A DNA stretch of 64,000 nucleotides, taken from Dolichospermum flos-aquae CCAP 1403/13F. Lineage in GTDB: Bacteria > Cyanobacteriota > Cyanobacteriia > Cyanobacteriales > Nostocaceae. The position numbers were made by a program, and so were the translations under genes. Below are positions 17,547 through 25,824 of this stretch, one piece after another. The notes beneath the pieces are model-generated. The model made no database searches and was not told the DNA's origin. It saw only the letters and a program-made list of their open reading frames with translations. Location: contig NZ_CP051206.1 in NCBI RefSeq assembly GCF_012516395.1, positions 3,268,501-3,332,500 of the forward strand, read 5' to 3'. Every line of letters begins with the position of its first letter. Position 1 is the stretch's first letter.

Positions 17547-17684
17547 TGGGTAATTGGTGATTGGTAATTGGTAATTGGTAATTGGTGATTGGTGATTGGT
17601 GTAAAAATTCTTGTCTAACAATTCACAACTGACCATTAACAAATGACCACTGACCACTGACCACTGACAACTAACAACTGACCA
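17546..17684. repeat. Heptamer repeats (GGTAATT/GGTGATT, then CTGACCA)
   Basis: The gap between the DUF2231 gene and subunit II is filled by STRR tracts: TGGTAATTGGTGATTGG-type units at about 17546-17602 and ACTGACCACTGACC-type units at about 17628-17684, which run to three bases before the ATG of subunit II. Confidence 0.8.
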
Positions 17685-17686
17685 TT

Positions 17687-18613
17687 ATGAAAATTCGGCA
17701 CTTTCTCAACTTTTTGACCATTGTTACTGGGGCAGTTGCGGTAACTCTTACTAGTCTCTGGATTGGTAAACAGGCTTATTCTTGGCTTCCTCCCCAAGGG
17801 GCTGCTGAATCTCATCTGATTGATGATTTATTTAGCTTTTTGGTAACATTAGGATCTTTAATTTTCCTGGGAGTAACTGCTACTCTTTTCTATTCTATTT
17901 GTTTCCATCGGGCAAAAGCTACAGATTTAGGTGATGGGCCTCACATTGAAGGTAATGTAACTTTAGAAGTAATTTGGACAGCAATCCCAATTATGTTGGT
18001 GTTGTGGATTGCGGGTTATAGTTACCAAGTTTACGAAGAAATGGGTATCCAGGGACCATCTCACCAGATCCACTTACATAATCCGATGAAGATGGAAACT
18101 GCTGAAGCTGCGCCAGATGAGGCTTCAGAAGCCGCAGTAGCTGAGGATATAGAACATATTGATGTATCCGCTAAACAGTGGGCTTGGGTGTTTCATTACC
18201 CCCAAAGCAATGTTACCAGTACAGAATTGCATTTACCGAGCGATCGCCGTGTTCGTCTAAATCTGCATTCGGAAGATGTACTTCACGGCTTTTTTATCCC
18301 CGCTTTCCGTCTCAAACAAGACATTATTCCTGGTAACGACCTGGACTTTGAATTTACTCCCATTCGCCCCGGTGCGTATGATTTAACCGACTCTCAGTAT
18401 AGCGGTACATACTTTGCCACCATGCGAGCCAAGGTCATTGTGGAATCACCTAGCAACTATCAGCAGTGGTTAAGCAAAGCTGCCAGTCAAACACCCAGCC
18501 CAGCCCCTAACCAAGCGGCTTCTGAATATGCCCTCAAAGTAGAAAACGGCATTGATAGCGGTTGGAAAACCGTTGAACCTGCTGCACCACCATTAGTCAA
18601 TTTTCCCGGTTAA
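17687..18613 (+). CDS. Terminal oxidase subunit II, CuA ligands lost (ARTO/quinol-oxidase type)
   Basis: 308 residues with two N-terminal membrane helices (about 7-28 and 46-68) and a cupredoxin domain. It has the haem-copper subunit II landmarks LEVIWTAIPIMLVLWIAG and KQWAWVFHYP. The CuA site is degenerate. Of the six canonical ligands, only H200 (VLHGFF) and M246 remain. The CSExCGxxHxxM motif reads D235-S-Q237-Y-S239-G-T-Y-F243-A-T-M246, so both Cys, the Glu and the second His are replaced. Known cyanobacterial alternative respiratory terminal oxidases (ARTO, and Cox3 of Anabaena) lack CuA, which fits oxidation of quinol rather than a c-type protein. An HIP1-like GCGATCGC lies at about 18239. 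Confidence 0.88.
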   Translation: MKIRHFLNFLTIVTGAVAVTLTSLWIGKQAYSWLPPQGAAESHLIDDLFSFLVTLGSLIFLGVTATLFYSICFHRAKATDLGDGPHIEGNVTLEVIWTAIPIMLVLWIAGYSYQVYEEMGIQGPSHQIHLHNPMKMETAEAAPDEASEAAVAEDIEHIDVSAKQWAWVFHYPQSNVTSTELHLPSDRRVRLNLHSEDVLHGFFIPAFRLKQDIIPGNDLDFEFTPIRPGAYDLTDSQYSGTYFATMRAKVIVESPSNYQQWLSKAASQTPSPAPNQAASEYALKVENGIDSGWKTVEPAAPPLVNFPG

Positions 18614-18644
18614 TCAACTTTTTGCTTTTAGATTTAGCCATCAA

Positions 18645-18692
18645 AAATCTAAAATTGGCAATCCAAAATCCAAAATCTAAAATCTAAAATCG
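18645..18692. repeat. Heptamer repeats (AATCCAA/AATCTAA)
   Basis: AAAATCTAAAATTGGC followed by AATCCAA and AATCTAA units up to the base before the subunit I start region. The same unit has entered gcvP at 52193. Confidence 0.8.
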
Positions 18693-18693
18693 A

Positions 18694-20346
18694 ATGACTA
18701 ACATCCCCATTCATGTTGCTGGTGAATCACATCACCACGAACCGCCCCAAACTTGGAGAACATACTTCAGCTTTAGTACCGACCATAAAGTTATCGGTAT
18801 CCAATACCTCGTTACTTCCTTTATCTTCTTTCTCGTTGGCGGTATCTTCGCCATGATTCTGCGGGGAGAACTCATCACCCCTGAAGCTGATTTAATAGAC
18901 CGCACAGTCTACAACGGAATGTTCACCATGCACGGAACAGTCATGCTGTTTCTGTGGACATTTCCCTCTCTCGTTGGTATGGCTAATTACCTCGTTCCCT
19001 TGATGATTGGGGCGCGAGATATGGCATTCCCCCGCTTGAACGCTGTCGCTTTTTGGATGGTTCCCGTGGTGGGAATTCTCCTCATGGCCAGCTTCTTCGT
19101 TCCTGGTGGACCTGCTCAATCTGGTTGGTGGGCATATCCCCCCGTCAGTACCCAAAACCCCACGGGAAACTTGATTAACGGTCAAGTTCTGTGGTTATTA
19201 GCGGTGGCTATTTCCGGTGTCTCTTCCATTATGGGTGCGGTGAATTTTGTCACCACCATTGTGAAAATGCGAGCGCCGGGAATGGGTTTCTTTAGAATGC
19301 CTCTCTTTGTTTGGGCAGTATTCAGCGCCCAAATTATCCAATTATTTGGACTGCCAGCTTTAACCGCCGGGGCGGTCATGCTACTTCTTGATATTACAGT
19401 GGGAACTGCCTTTTTTGATCCTACTAAAGGCGGAAATCCGGTGATGTTCCAGCATTATTTCTGGTTCTATTCTCACCCTGCGGTATATGTCATCATTTTG
19501 CCTATCTTCGGGATTTTCTCGGAAATCTTTCCCGTTTATTCCCGCAAACCTTTATTTGGTTATAAAGTCGTTGCCATTTCTTCGATGTTAATCGCTGTAG
19601 TTAGCGGCATTGTTTGGGTACACCATATGTATGTGAGTGGTACTCCTGGTTGGCTACGGTTATTTTTCATGGTGACAACCATGTTTGTATCTATTCCCAC
19701 AGGGATTAAGGTATTTGCTTGGGTGGCAACTATTTGGGGTGGGAAAATTCGCTTAACTACACCCATGTTATTTGCTTTGGGTGGTTTGGTAATGTTTGTA
19801 TTTGCTGGGATTACAGGAATTATGCTTTCTTCTGTTCCAGTGGATGTTCATGTTAACAATACCTATTTTGTTGTTGGTCATTTCCATTATGTTCTCTATG
19901 GAACTGTAACTATGGGAATGTATGCAGCTATCTATCATTGGTTTCCCAAAATGACGGGCAGAATGTTCCACGAAGGTTGGGGCAAAATCCATTTTTGGTT
20001 AGCATTTATCGGCACAAATTTAAATTTCTTACCCATGCACCCCTTAGGTTTGCAAGGAATGTTACGCCGCGCTGCTTCTTATGCACCTGAATTAGTTGGT
20101 TGGAATATTGTTGCTAGTTTGGGTTCTTTTCTGTTAGGAATGTCTACTCTTCCTTTCATCTTCAATATGTTGATTTCTTGGATGGATGGAGAAAAAGCTT
20201 CTGCTAATCCTTGGAGAGCAATTGGTTTGGAATGGACTGTTTCTTCTCCTCCTCCTGTTGAGAATTTTGAGGAAATTCCGATTGTCACTTGCGAACCTTA
20301 TGGTTATGGTAAGTCTGAATTAATTGCATCTTCTGAACATGAGTAA
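18694..20346 (+). CDS. Terminal oxidase subunit I (haem-copper, A2-type, ARTO)
   Basis: 550 residues, twelve membrane helices, the catalytic haem-copper subunit reducing O2 to water. Seen: TMHGTVMLFLWTFPS (low-spin haem His), FWFYSHPAVY with H261 and Y265 as the cross-linked CuB His-Tyr pair, WVHHMYVSG (the two other CuB His) and VGHFHYVLYG (haem ligands near the end). The D-channel glutamate of GHPEVY is absent. The motif is Y259-S260-H-P-A263-V-Y, which marks the A2 subfamily, where Tyr and Ser replace the Glu. It lies between subunits II and III in the standard order. Confidence 0.93.
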   Translation: MTNIPIHVAGESHHHEPPQTWRTYFSFSTDHKVIGIQYLVTSFIFFLVGGIFAMILRGELITPEADLIDRTVYNGMFTMHGTVMLFLWTFPSLVGMANYLVPLMIGARDMAFPRLNAVAFWMVPVVGILLMASFFVPGGPAQSGWWAYPPVSTQNPTGNLINGQVLWLLAVAISGVSSIMGAVNFVTTIVKMRAPGMGFFRMPLFVWAVFSAQIIQLFGLPALTAGAVMLLLDITVGTAFFDPTKGGNPVMFQHYFWFYSHPAVYVIILPIFGIFSEIFPVYSRKPLFGYKVVAISSMLIAVVSGIVWVHHMYVSGTPGWLRLFFMVTTMFVSIPTGIKVFAWVATIWGGKIRLTTPMLFALGGLVMFVFAGITGIMLSSVPVDVHVNNTYFVVGHFHYVLYGTVTMGMYAAIYHWFPKMTGRMFHEGWGKIHFWLAFIGTNLNFLPMHPLGLQGMLRRAASYAPELVGWNIVASLGSFLLGMSTLPFIFNMLISWMDGEKASANPWRAIGLEWTVSSPPPVENFEEIPIVTCEPYGYGKSELIASSEHE

Positions 20347-20380
20347 TTTGAGAATTTAGGGATTACAGAGATTTTTATCT

Positions 20381-20422
20381 ATCTTTGCGCCTTTGCTCCT
20401 TTGTAACTTTGCGCGAAATAAA
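20381..20422. repeat. Dispersed TTTGCGCC repeat, copy g
   Basis: ATCTTTGCGCCTTTGCTCCT then TTGTAACTTTGCGCGAAATA, in the gap between subunits I and III. Confidence 0.75.
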
Positions 20423-20484
20423 TTTTTCTGTAAACCATTCCCTATTTTCTTATTTTTCTAATCTCCTATTTCTTCATTAAAATC

Positions 20485-21090
20485 ATGGATAGTTCTATTT
20501 CTTCAGAAGAGTTACAGTCTCACCACAGTCATGAACACGAACATGATGAAGAAGGCAATAAAATGTTTGGTTTTATTGTTTTTCTGTTATCGGAAAGTGT
20601 CATTTTCTTGAGTTTCTTTGCTGGCTATATTATCTACAAAACTTCTGCTGTAAATTGGTTGCCGGCTGGTGTTTCTGGTTTGGAAATAAAAGAACCTAGC
20701 ATTAATACTGTGGTTTTAGTTGCTAGTAGTTTTGTGATTTATTTTGCAGAAAAAGCTCTGGAAAGACATGATTTAAGGACTTATCGGCTGTTGTTATTTT
20801 TAACAATGGCTATGGGTGGTTATTTCCTCTATGGCCAAGCGGTGGAATGGAGTCAACTTGAATTTGGCTTTACTTCTGGTACTTTCGGAGGAATGTTTTA
20901 TCTATTAACTGGTTTTCACGGTTTGCACGTTTTTACGGGTATTCTGTTACAGTTAATTGTCTTGTTGCGTTCTTTCATTCCTGGTAACTTTGATAATGGC
21001 CATTTTGGGATAAATGCCACTTCTTTGTTTTGGCACTTTGTTGATGTTATCTGGATTGTTTTGTTTCTACTTATCTACCTTTGGCAGTAA
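20485..21090 (+). CDS. Terminal oxidase subunit III
   Basis: 201 residues, five membrane helices, haem-copper oxidase subunit III. A His-rich cytoplasmic N-terminus (HHSHEHEHDEEGNK) precedes FGFIVFLLSESVIFLSFFAGY, and the conserved GFHGLHVFTGILLQL and SLFWHFVDVIWIVLFLLIYLW segments close the protein. It is a structural subunit of the membrane oxidase. The gap to subunit I carries a dispersed repeat but no terminator that I can see, so a single transcript from 16438 is likely. Confidence 0.92.
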   Translation: MDSSISSEELQSHHSHEHEHDEEGNKMFGFIVFLLSESVIFLSFFAGYIIYKTSAVNWLPAGVSGLEIKEPSINTVVLVASSFVIYFAEKALERHDLRTYRLLLFLTMAMGGYFLYGQAVEWSQLEFGFTSGTFGGMFYLLTGFHGLHVFTGILLQLIVLLRSFIPGNFDNGHFGINATSLFWHFVDVIWIVLFLLIYLWQ

Positions 21091-21153
21091 GGATATTTTA
21101 GTAGCAAAAAAATCAATAAATTATGTAGGGGTAAAGCAAGAGCTTCATTGGTG

Positions 21154-21316
21154 TCAAATTAACGGTACAGCCCCCCAAATTTGTTCTCTGATTTGTTGTG
21201 TTTCTCGATGTCGTTTCCTGATAGCTTTGACTAAACCAAATAATTTTGCTCGTTGGACTAAATAGGTGACGATATCGGGATTCTCACCCCTTTCTACGGA
21301 TTTAGCTACATAATAT
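21154..21316 (-). pseudogene. C-terminal remnant of an unknown gene
   Basis: Minus-strand frame ending at the TGA at 21154 reads YVAKSVERGENPDIVTYLVQ then RAKLFGLVKAIRKRHRETQQ and IREQIWGAVPLI. The charged, helical composition looks protein-like, but there is no start: upstream it runs into the dispersed repeat at 21317. I read it as a gene truncated by that repeat. The family is not recognised. Confidence 0.4.
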
Positions 21317-21362
21317 AAGTAGGTGAACACAATAAAACCAATCTGTGTAAAGAAAAGTAAAA
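21317..21362. repeat. Dispersed repeat AAGTAGGTGAAC ... GAAAAGTAAA
   Basis: AAGTAGGTGAACACAATAAA, then ACCAATCTGTGTAAAGAAAAG and TAAAA. It shares both end blocks with 2331-2402, and the middle differs. It sits at the truncation point of the remnant at 21154. Confidence 0.5.
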
Positions 21363-22080
21363 TCGCTCAAACCCTATTCACTCTTGCCTCTGGTACTGAG
21401 CGAAGTCGAAGTATTGCCTCTTGCCTAGTGCCATAACGACGATTTACAATGCTAACCTACTTAGACTTCTAAAAACCATTTCTACTGATATTTTTTCTTT
21501 TGGCTGACCTAAAGCAACCCCTACACACCTGCTAAACCCCTACACATCTGGATATTTAACTAAATATCTGGGCGCTTTGACACTCTCAGGGAAGACAGCC
21601 ACTGAGATTCTACTGACAGAATTAAATTAAGAGTTTAGCTCAATCTAATCTCGCTGCGACCGTCAAACGCCGCCTAAACGCTCAAAACAACTGCCAATCA
21701 AGGTGTCGAAATTGCGCTTACTTTTATGGTTTTCAGTGTTTTTAGAATCCATCACTAAGCCAAGACGCGGTACGCTCCACAACCTGCCATTACTCGCTCT
21801 TTCAAGTCAATACTGCCGTTAGGACTTAAACCTAACCGTTGCTTCATAGGAGCCGGAATTTCTCCGTACTAGGATGCTTCAACACGTAGATGTTTTTTGT
21901 TCTTACTCACAATTTAATTCTAACATACCACAGGGATTAAAATCCCTCGTGCCGTTTCCCTCTCAGGTCTAAAGACGCGCTCGTTTCCCACTTACCGCGA
22001 GGTCTTATGAATTATGAAGGTTAATCTTGCCAATGACTAATCTCCAAAACCAGTTAGGATCAAGGAAATCGGAATTTGGA
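21363..22080. other. Gene-free region, probably decayed mobile DNA
   Basis: About 700 bases with no credible ORF on either strand. The composition changes to GC-richer stretches between about 21640 and 21870 (e.g. CTCGCTGCGACCGTCAAACG). The palindrome GGGATTAAAATCCC sits at about 21932-21945. I suspect an old IS remnant but cannot name it. Confidence 0.3.
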
Positions 22081-22091
22081 GAGAAGTGTTT

Positions 22092-23129
22092 ATGAATCTG
22101 GTTGTACTCCAGAACTGGCTAGATAATGCCTCTTTTGCTGTCTTATTCTGTACGATGTTGGTTTATTGGGTGGGGGCGGCTTTTCCGAGTTTATCGGTGA
22201 CAGCGGCTTTGGGAACAGCCGGTATGGCGATCGCTAATTTGTGTATGGCGACTTTATTAGGGGCAAGATGGATCGAAGCGGGTTATTTTCCCCTGAGTAA
22301 TCTCTACGAGTCTTTATTTTTCCTGACTTGGGGAATTACCGCTGTCCATTTAATTGCCGAAAATAGTAGTCGTAGCCGGTTGGTGGGTGTTGTGACTGCA
22401 CCTGTGGCGATGTGCATTGCTGCTTTTGCTACTCTAACTTTACCATCAAATATGCAGGTATCAGAGCCTTTAGTTCCGGCTTTGAAATCTAATTGGCTGA
22501 TGATGCACGTCAGTGTCATGATGTTGAGTTATTCCGCTTTGATGGTGGGTGCATTGTTAGCGATCGCATTTTTAATTGTTACTCGCGGCCAAAATATCCA
22601 ATTACAAGGTAGTTCCTTTGGTAATGGCGGTTATCGGAGTAATGGCTATAAACTACTTAAAGCTGGTGAGTTAGTTACATCTACACCCTCTGCGGAAACT
22701 AATGGCTTTTCTCGCGTTGAAAGTAATAACAACGGAACTGGAACTGCGGTTTTGGATTTAGTCACAACCACTCCTATTCAAACCACTGAAATTCTTTCAC
22801 CTCAACGCCTCAACTTAGCTGAAACCCTCGATAATATCAGCTATCGCATCATTGGTTTGGGATTTCCTCTCCTGACAATTGGGATTATTGCCGGTGGTGT
22901 TTGGGCTAATGAAGCCTGGGGTTCTTACTGGAGTTGGGACCCTAAGGAAACTTGGGCGTTAATTACTTGGTTAGTTTTTGCCGCTTATCTGCACTCTAGA
23001 ATAACTCGCGGTTGGCAAGGTAGAAAACCTGCAATTTTAGCCGCTGCTGGTTTTGTTGTGGTTTGGATTTGTTATCTTGGTGTGAATCTTTTGGGCAAGG
23101 GTTTACATTCTTACGGTTGGTTTTTGTAA
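22092..23129 (+). CDS. ccsB: Cytochrome c biogenesis protein CcsB/CcsA (system II haem handling)
   Basis: 345 residues from ATG 22092 ([20 protein letters not shown]), with GGAGAGAAG as ribosome-binding site. A GTG at 22086 is the alternative. Multi-pass membrane protein of the system II cytochrome c maturation pathway that delivers haem to apocytochromes on the lumenal or periplasmic side. The tryptophan-rich WWD signature is [21 protein letters not shown] near residue 280. Conserved His residues are in [26 protein letters not shown] and [12 protein letters not shown] variable hydrophilic loop of about 75 residues (about 180-255) precedes the WWD part. Its neighbour, the oxidase operon, does not itself need CuA or cytochrome c, so the proximity may be chance. 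Confidence 0.92.
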   Translation: MNLVVLQNWLDNASFAVLFCTMLVYWVGAAFPSLSVTAALGTAGMAIANLCMATLLGARWIEAGYFPLSNLYESLFFLTWGITAVHLIAENSSRSRLVGVVTAPVAMCIAAFATLTLPSNMQVSEPLVPALKSNWLMMHVSVMMLSYSALMVGALLAIAFLIVTRGQNIQLQGSSFGNGGYRSNGYKLLKAGELVTSTPSAETNGFSRVESNNNGTGTAVLDLVTTTPIQTTEILSPQRLNLAETLDNISYRIIGLGFPLLTIGIIAGGVWANEAWGSYWSWDPKETWALITWLVFAAYLHSRITRGWQGRKPAILAAAGFVVVWICYLGVNLLGKGLHSYGWFL

Positions 23130-23161
23130 GTTCATTTTCCCCCTTTTCTTTTGAGAGGGGG

Positions 23162-23200
23162 GTTTCGCGCAAAGACGCTAAGGAGCAAAGGCGCAAAGAA
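23162..23200. repeat. Dispersed TTTGCGCC repeat, copy h (inverted)
   Basis: GTTTCGCGCAAAGACGCTAA then GGAGCAAAGGCGCAAAGAAA. Inverse orientation. Confidence 0.8.
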
Positions 23201-23247
23201 AGAACTATAATAATTCATGTTGTTTTATAAATACATAACCAGCCCTT

Positions 23248-24021
23248 ATGCTCCCCAATTTGACGCAATTTGGTATCTCCAGTTTGTTTATGTTTTTCGT
23301 TCTTTCGACACGATACCTGATTGTGTCTTCGCTGCTTTATTGGTTACTTTGGGTTCGTCGTCCCCAGTCTTGGGAAGTTCGTCGTCTTCATGATCTGGAT
23401 AGACGGAAGAGTAAAATGAAAAGCGAAATCAAATGGTCTCTCTTTTCCTGTCTTATTTTTGCTTTACCCAGTGCTTTTATCATGGAAATGATCGCATTAG
23501 GACAAACAAAAGTTTATATAAATCCTATCCAATATGGCTGGGTTTATTTGCCAGTAAGTCTGTTTATATATTTGTTTATCCACGATACTTATTTTTATTG
23601 GACTCATCGCTGGTTACATATTCCTAGCATATATCGTCGCTTTCATAAAGTGCATCACGAATCTATTAACCCTACTCCCTGGACTTCTTTTTCTTTTGAT
23701 CCAGTTGAGAGTATGATGACGGCAATTATTATTCCTATTTTGGTTTTTATTATTCCCATTCACATTAGTATGATCCTTTTATTGCTAACATTAATGACCA
23801 TATTTGGCGTTGTCAATCATACAGGTTATGAGGTTTATCCCCGTTCCTGGATGCGTGGTTTTTGGGGGAAAAATTGGATTACTCCAACTCACCATACTCT
23901 TCATCATCACAAGTTTAATTGTAATTATGGTCTTTATTTTCGGTTTTGGGATCAGTTGATGAATACAGATGTGATGGTGAAAACGCCATTTATTCTGAAG
24001 AAAAATAGAAGTAATAACTAA
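23248..24021 (+). CDS. Sterol desaturase / fatty-acid hydroxylase family protein
   Basis: 257 residues, four membrane helices and the three-part histidine cluster of the di-iron membrane hydroxylases: HDTYFYWTHRWLH (HxxxxxxxH), RRFHKVHHES (HxxxHH) and THHTLHHHKFNCNYG (HxxHHxxH). The length agrees with the bacterial branch of the family. It probably hydroxylates or desaturates a lipid. The substrate is not evident (carotenoid, sterol-like or fatty acid). ATG 23248 follows a dispersed repeat and a short AT-rich leader. The 3' end is convergent with the secreted protein gene at 24043, 21 bases apart. Confidence 0.88.
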   Translation: MLPNLTQFGISSLFMFFVLSTRYLIVSSLLYWLLWVRRPQSWEVRRLHDLDRRKSKMKSEIKWSLFSCLIFALPSAFIMEMIALGQTKVYINPIQYGWVYLPVSLFIYLFIHDTYFYWTHRWLHIPSIYRRFHKVHHESINPTPWTSFSFDPVESMMTAIIIPILVFIIPIHISMILLLLTLMTIFGVVNHTGYEVYPRSWMRGFWGKNWITPTHHTLHHHKFNCNYGLYFRFWDQLMNTDVMVKTPFILKKNRSNN

Positions 24022-24042
24022 TGTGGTATTGTGGTTGAATTT

Positions 24043-24555
24043 TTATTCAATAAATTCTACATCAACAGATGAACACTGTTCTAAATAATCACAAGTAACA
24101 GCTACTAATGAACCATCAGGCTGAGTTGAAAATACAAAATTATCAGCAGCATAAGTAGGGTGTGAAATAGACGTTCCAGCATAAACAGGATTATATCCTA
24201 ATAAAACCAATCCCTGTGATGAAGACATCAGTTTCATTCCTTGATCTATAGTCGCTTTCTTTCTTATCTCAGGATCAAAGTAACTAACTCTTAAATCTCC
24301 GTAATACCCTCTCATAATTAGATAACCTTTATAAACAGTTCCATTGACACTATATGTTAATTTCCATGAGCCATAAAGAGGGTAACTAGCTTCTGTTATT
24401 TGAGCAATTGTGAATGCTGAAGATGGAGTATTCTGTGTAGAATCGGTCGTAAAAGGTGCTTTTATGAAAGCGTTTTTAGCCTCTACCGATTTCATCCCAA
24501 ATAACCCCATTCCTATAACTGAAACCAAGACAGAAATAGTCTGCTTTAAATTCAT
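24043..24555 (-). CDS. Hypothetical exported protein
   Basis: 170 residues with a signal peptide (MNLKQTISVLVSVIGMGLFG followed by MKSVEAKN). The mature part has SYPLYGSWKLTYSVNGTVYK and GYLIMRGYYGDLRVSYFDPE, resembling small beta-rich secreted proteins of cyanobacteria that I cannot name. Two Cys near the end (CDYLEQCSS) may form a disulfide. It lies beside a beta-barrel gene on the same strand (167 bases between), so the two may be coexpressed. Confidence 0.65.
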   Translation of the reverse strand: MNLKQTISVLVSVIGMGLFGMKSVEAKNAFIKAPFTTDSTQNTPSSAFTIAQITEASYPLYGSWKLTYSVNGTVYKGYLIMRGYYGDLRVSYFDPEIRKKATIDQGMKLMSSSQGLVLLGYNPVYAGTSISHPTYAADNFVFSTQPDGSLVAVTCDYLEQCSSVDVEFIE

Positions 24556-24721
24556 ATCCTTGATACCTCATTTTTTTAGCAAACATGGAATCAACCGATC
24601 TGTACGTGTAGTTTATTATTTCTTTGTTGTGTAATATAAAAATATTTATGCAAAGAATTCGATTAATGAAAGCAAGTTTGTAGGGTGAATCTGAATCCAC
24701 CCCACAATATGCAATTAACGA

Positions 24722-25471
24722 TTAAAAACCTTGCCGATAACCAATACTCAACGCTGGAGAATTGAATGAACCAAACTTCAGATCCTCCTTACTGGTATAA
24801 CCGCCTATACCAAGGTATTTCAATTCAACGAAAGCATTGCCTTTTTTGGCGACTTCATATTGAACACCTACTTTTCCTTGATAGGCAAAAGATGTACCAC
24901 TACTAATTTCGAACTTTTCTCCTCCAAACTTAATATCAGGACTAATCACACCAAAGCCTATACCAGCACCAACGTAGGGACGAAGTTTAGATTTGGTTGA
25001 GATATCATAGTAGCCATTGACAAGAAAAGTAGTTTGATTGACATTACCAGTTAATTTACTTTCATTACCAAAAGTATCACTGACTTTATCAGCACCTGGA
25101 GAACGAAAACTAACTTCTGCTTCAGCACGAGCATTTTTCCACTGATAACCCCCAGCAGCAGTTAACTGAAAACCAGAATTTAACTTTAACTTGTTATCAT
25201 CATCTACCTTGACATTATTTGGAAAAATAGCACCAAGACTTCCACTTGCATACCAGTAATTACTTGCAGGCTGTTTAGAACCAGTAAAACCAATCAGAGG
25301 CTCGTTATTCTGAGCTACTAAATTAGATGATTTGGACTCCTTACTAGTAGGTAAAAAAGAACTATTTGGCATCAAATCGGCAGCTTTTGTAGAAACTTCC
25401 TCAGCTTGAGCAGAGGTAGTGAATAAAGTAGCGAATACAGCAAATACAGAAAGGCACAGATTTTTATTCAT
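24722..25471 (-). CDS. Outer-membrane beta-barrel protein
   Basis: 249 residues. Signal peptide MNKNLCLSVFAVFATLFTTS with an AQA-E cleavage site, a 55-residue linker, then a barrel from about 65 to the end (SNYWYASGSLGAIFPNNVKV, TAAGGYQWKNARAEAEVSFR, TTFLVNGYYDI, RPYVGAGIGFGVISP). It ends in SPALSIGYRQGF with the C-terminal Phe typical of outer-membrane barrels. It belongs to the opacity/OmpA-like eight-stranded porin group. The cargo or role is unknown. Its 5' region (25472-25824) is shared with the divergent HTH-TPR gene. Confidence 0.85.
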   Translation of the reverse strand: MNKNLCLSVFAVFATLFTTSAQAEEVSTKAADLMPNSSFLPTSKESKSSNLVAQNNEPLIGFTGSKQPASNYWYASGSLGAIFPNNVKVDDDNKLKLNSGFQLTAAGGYQWKNARAEAEVSFRSPGADKVSDTFGNESKLTGNVNQTTFLVNGYYDISTKSKLRPYVGAGIGFGVISPDIKFGGEKFEISSGTSFAYQGKVGVQYEVAKKGNAFVELKYLGIGGYTSKEDLKFGSFNSPALSIGYRQGF

Positions 25472-25617
25472 GATGTAGGTAAACCTTAATTTTCAACCTG
25501 AAAAACGAAATTATTTTGAGTTAGAGACTGTGTAAAAGTGACCTTAGCTGCGATACCAGTAAAGTCTGTCCAGAATTTAACTGGCTGTGGTTATAAAAGC
25601 ATTTCTTTCCCCCCAAC

Positions 25618-25679
25618 TATGTCACAAAATTTGATATTGCTATTCAGTGACATATCTATCAAGCATAAATGTGACATAT
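25618..25679. promoter_or_regulatory. Candidate operator: repeated GTGACATAT in divergent promoter region
   Basis: GTGACATAT occurs at 25647-25655 and again at 25671-25679, exactly 24 bases apart. The inverted partner ATGTCAC lies at 25619-25625. The spacing and the divergent promoter position suggest a protein-binding site that could control the barrel gene, the HTH-TPR gene or both. The remaining bases of the 353-base gap show nothing else. Confidence 0.4.
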
Positions 25680-25824
25680 TTACTTACAGATGTCAACCCC
25701 ATAACAGAGATTTAAATTTTCAGATCACTTACCTAACTATCACCCTTGCCTAAGTGATAATAATCACAGAGCATAATTGATGTTAAATTACTGTAAAATA
25801 GTCACAATCGTGAATATATAACTG

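Noticed and set aside
21380-22060. tnpB/IS605-type element or its guide RNA
   Set aside because: The GC-richer composition is suggestive, but no coding frame or zinc-ribbon segment could be read on either strand.
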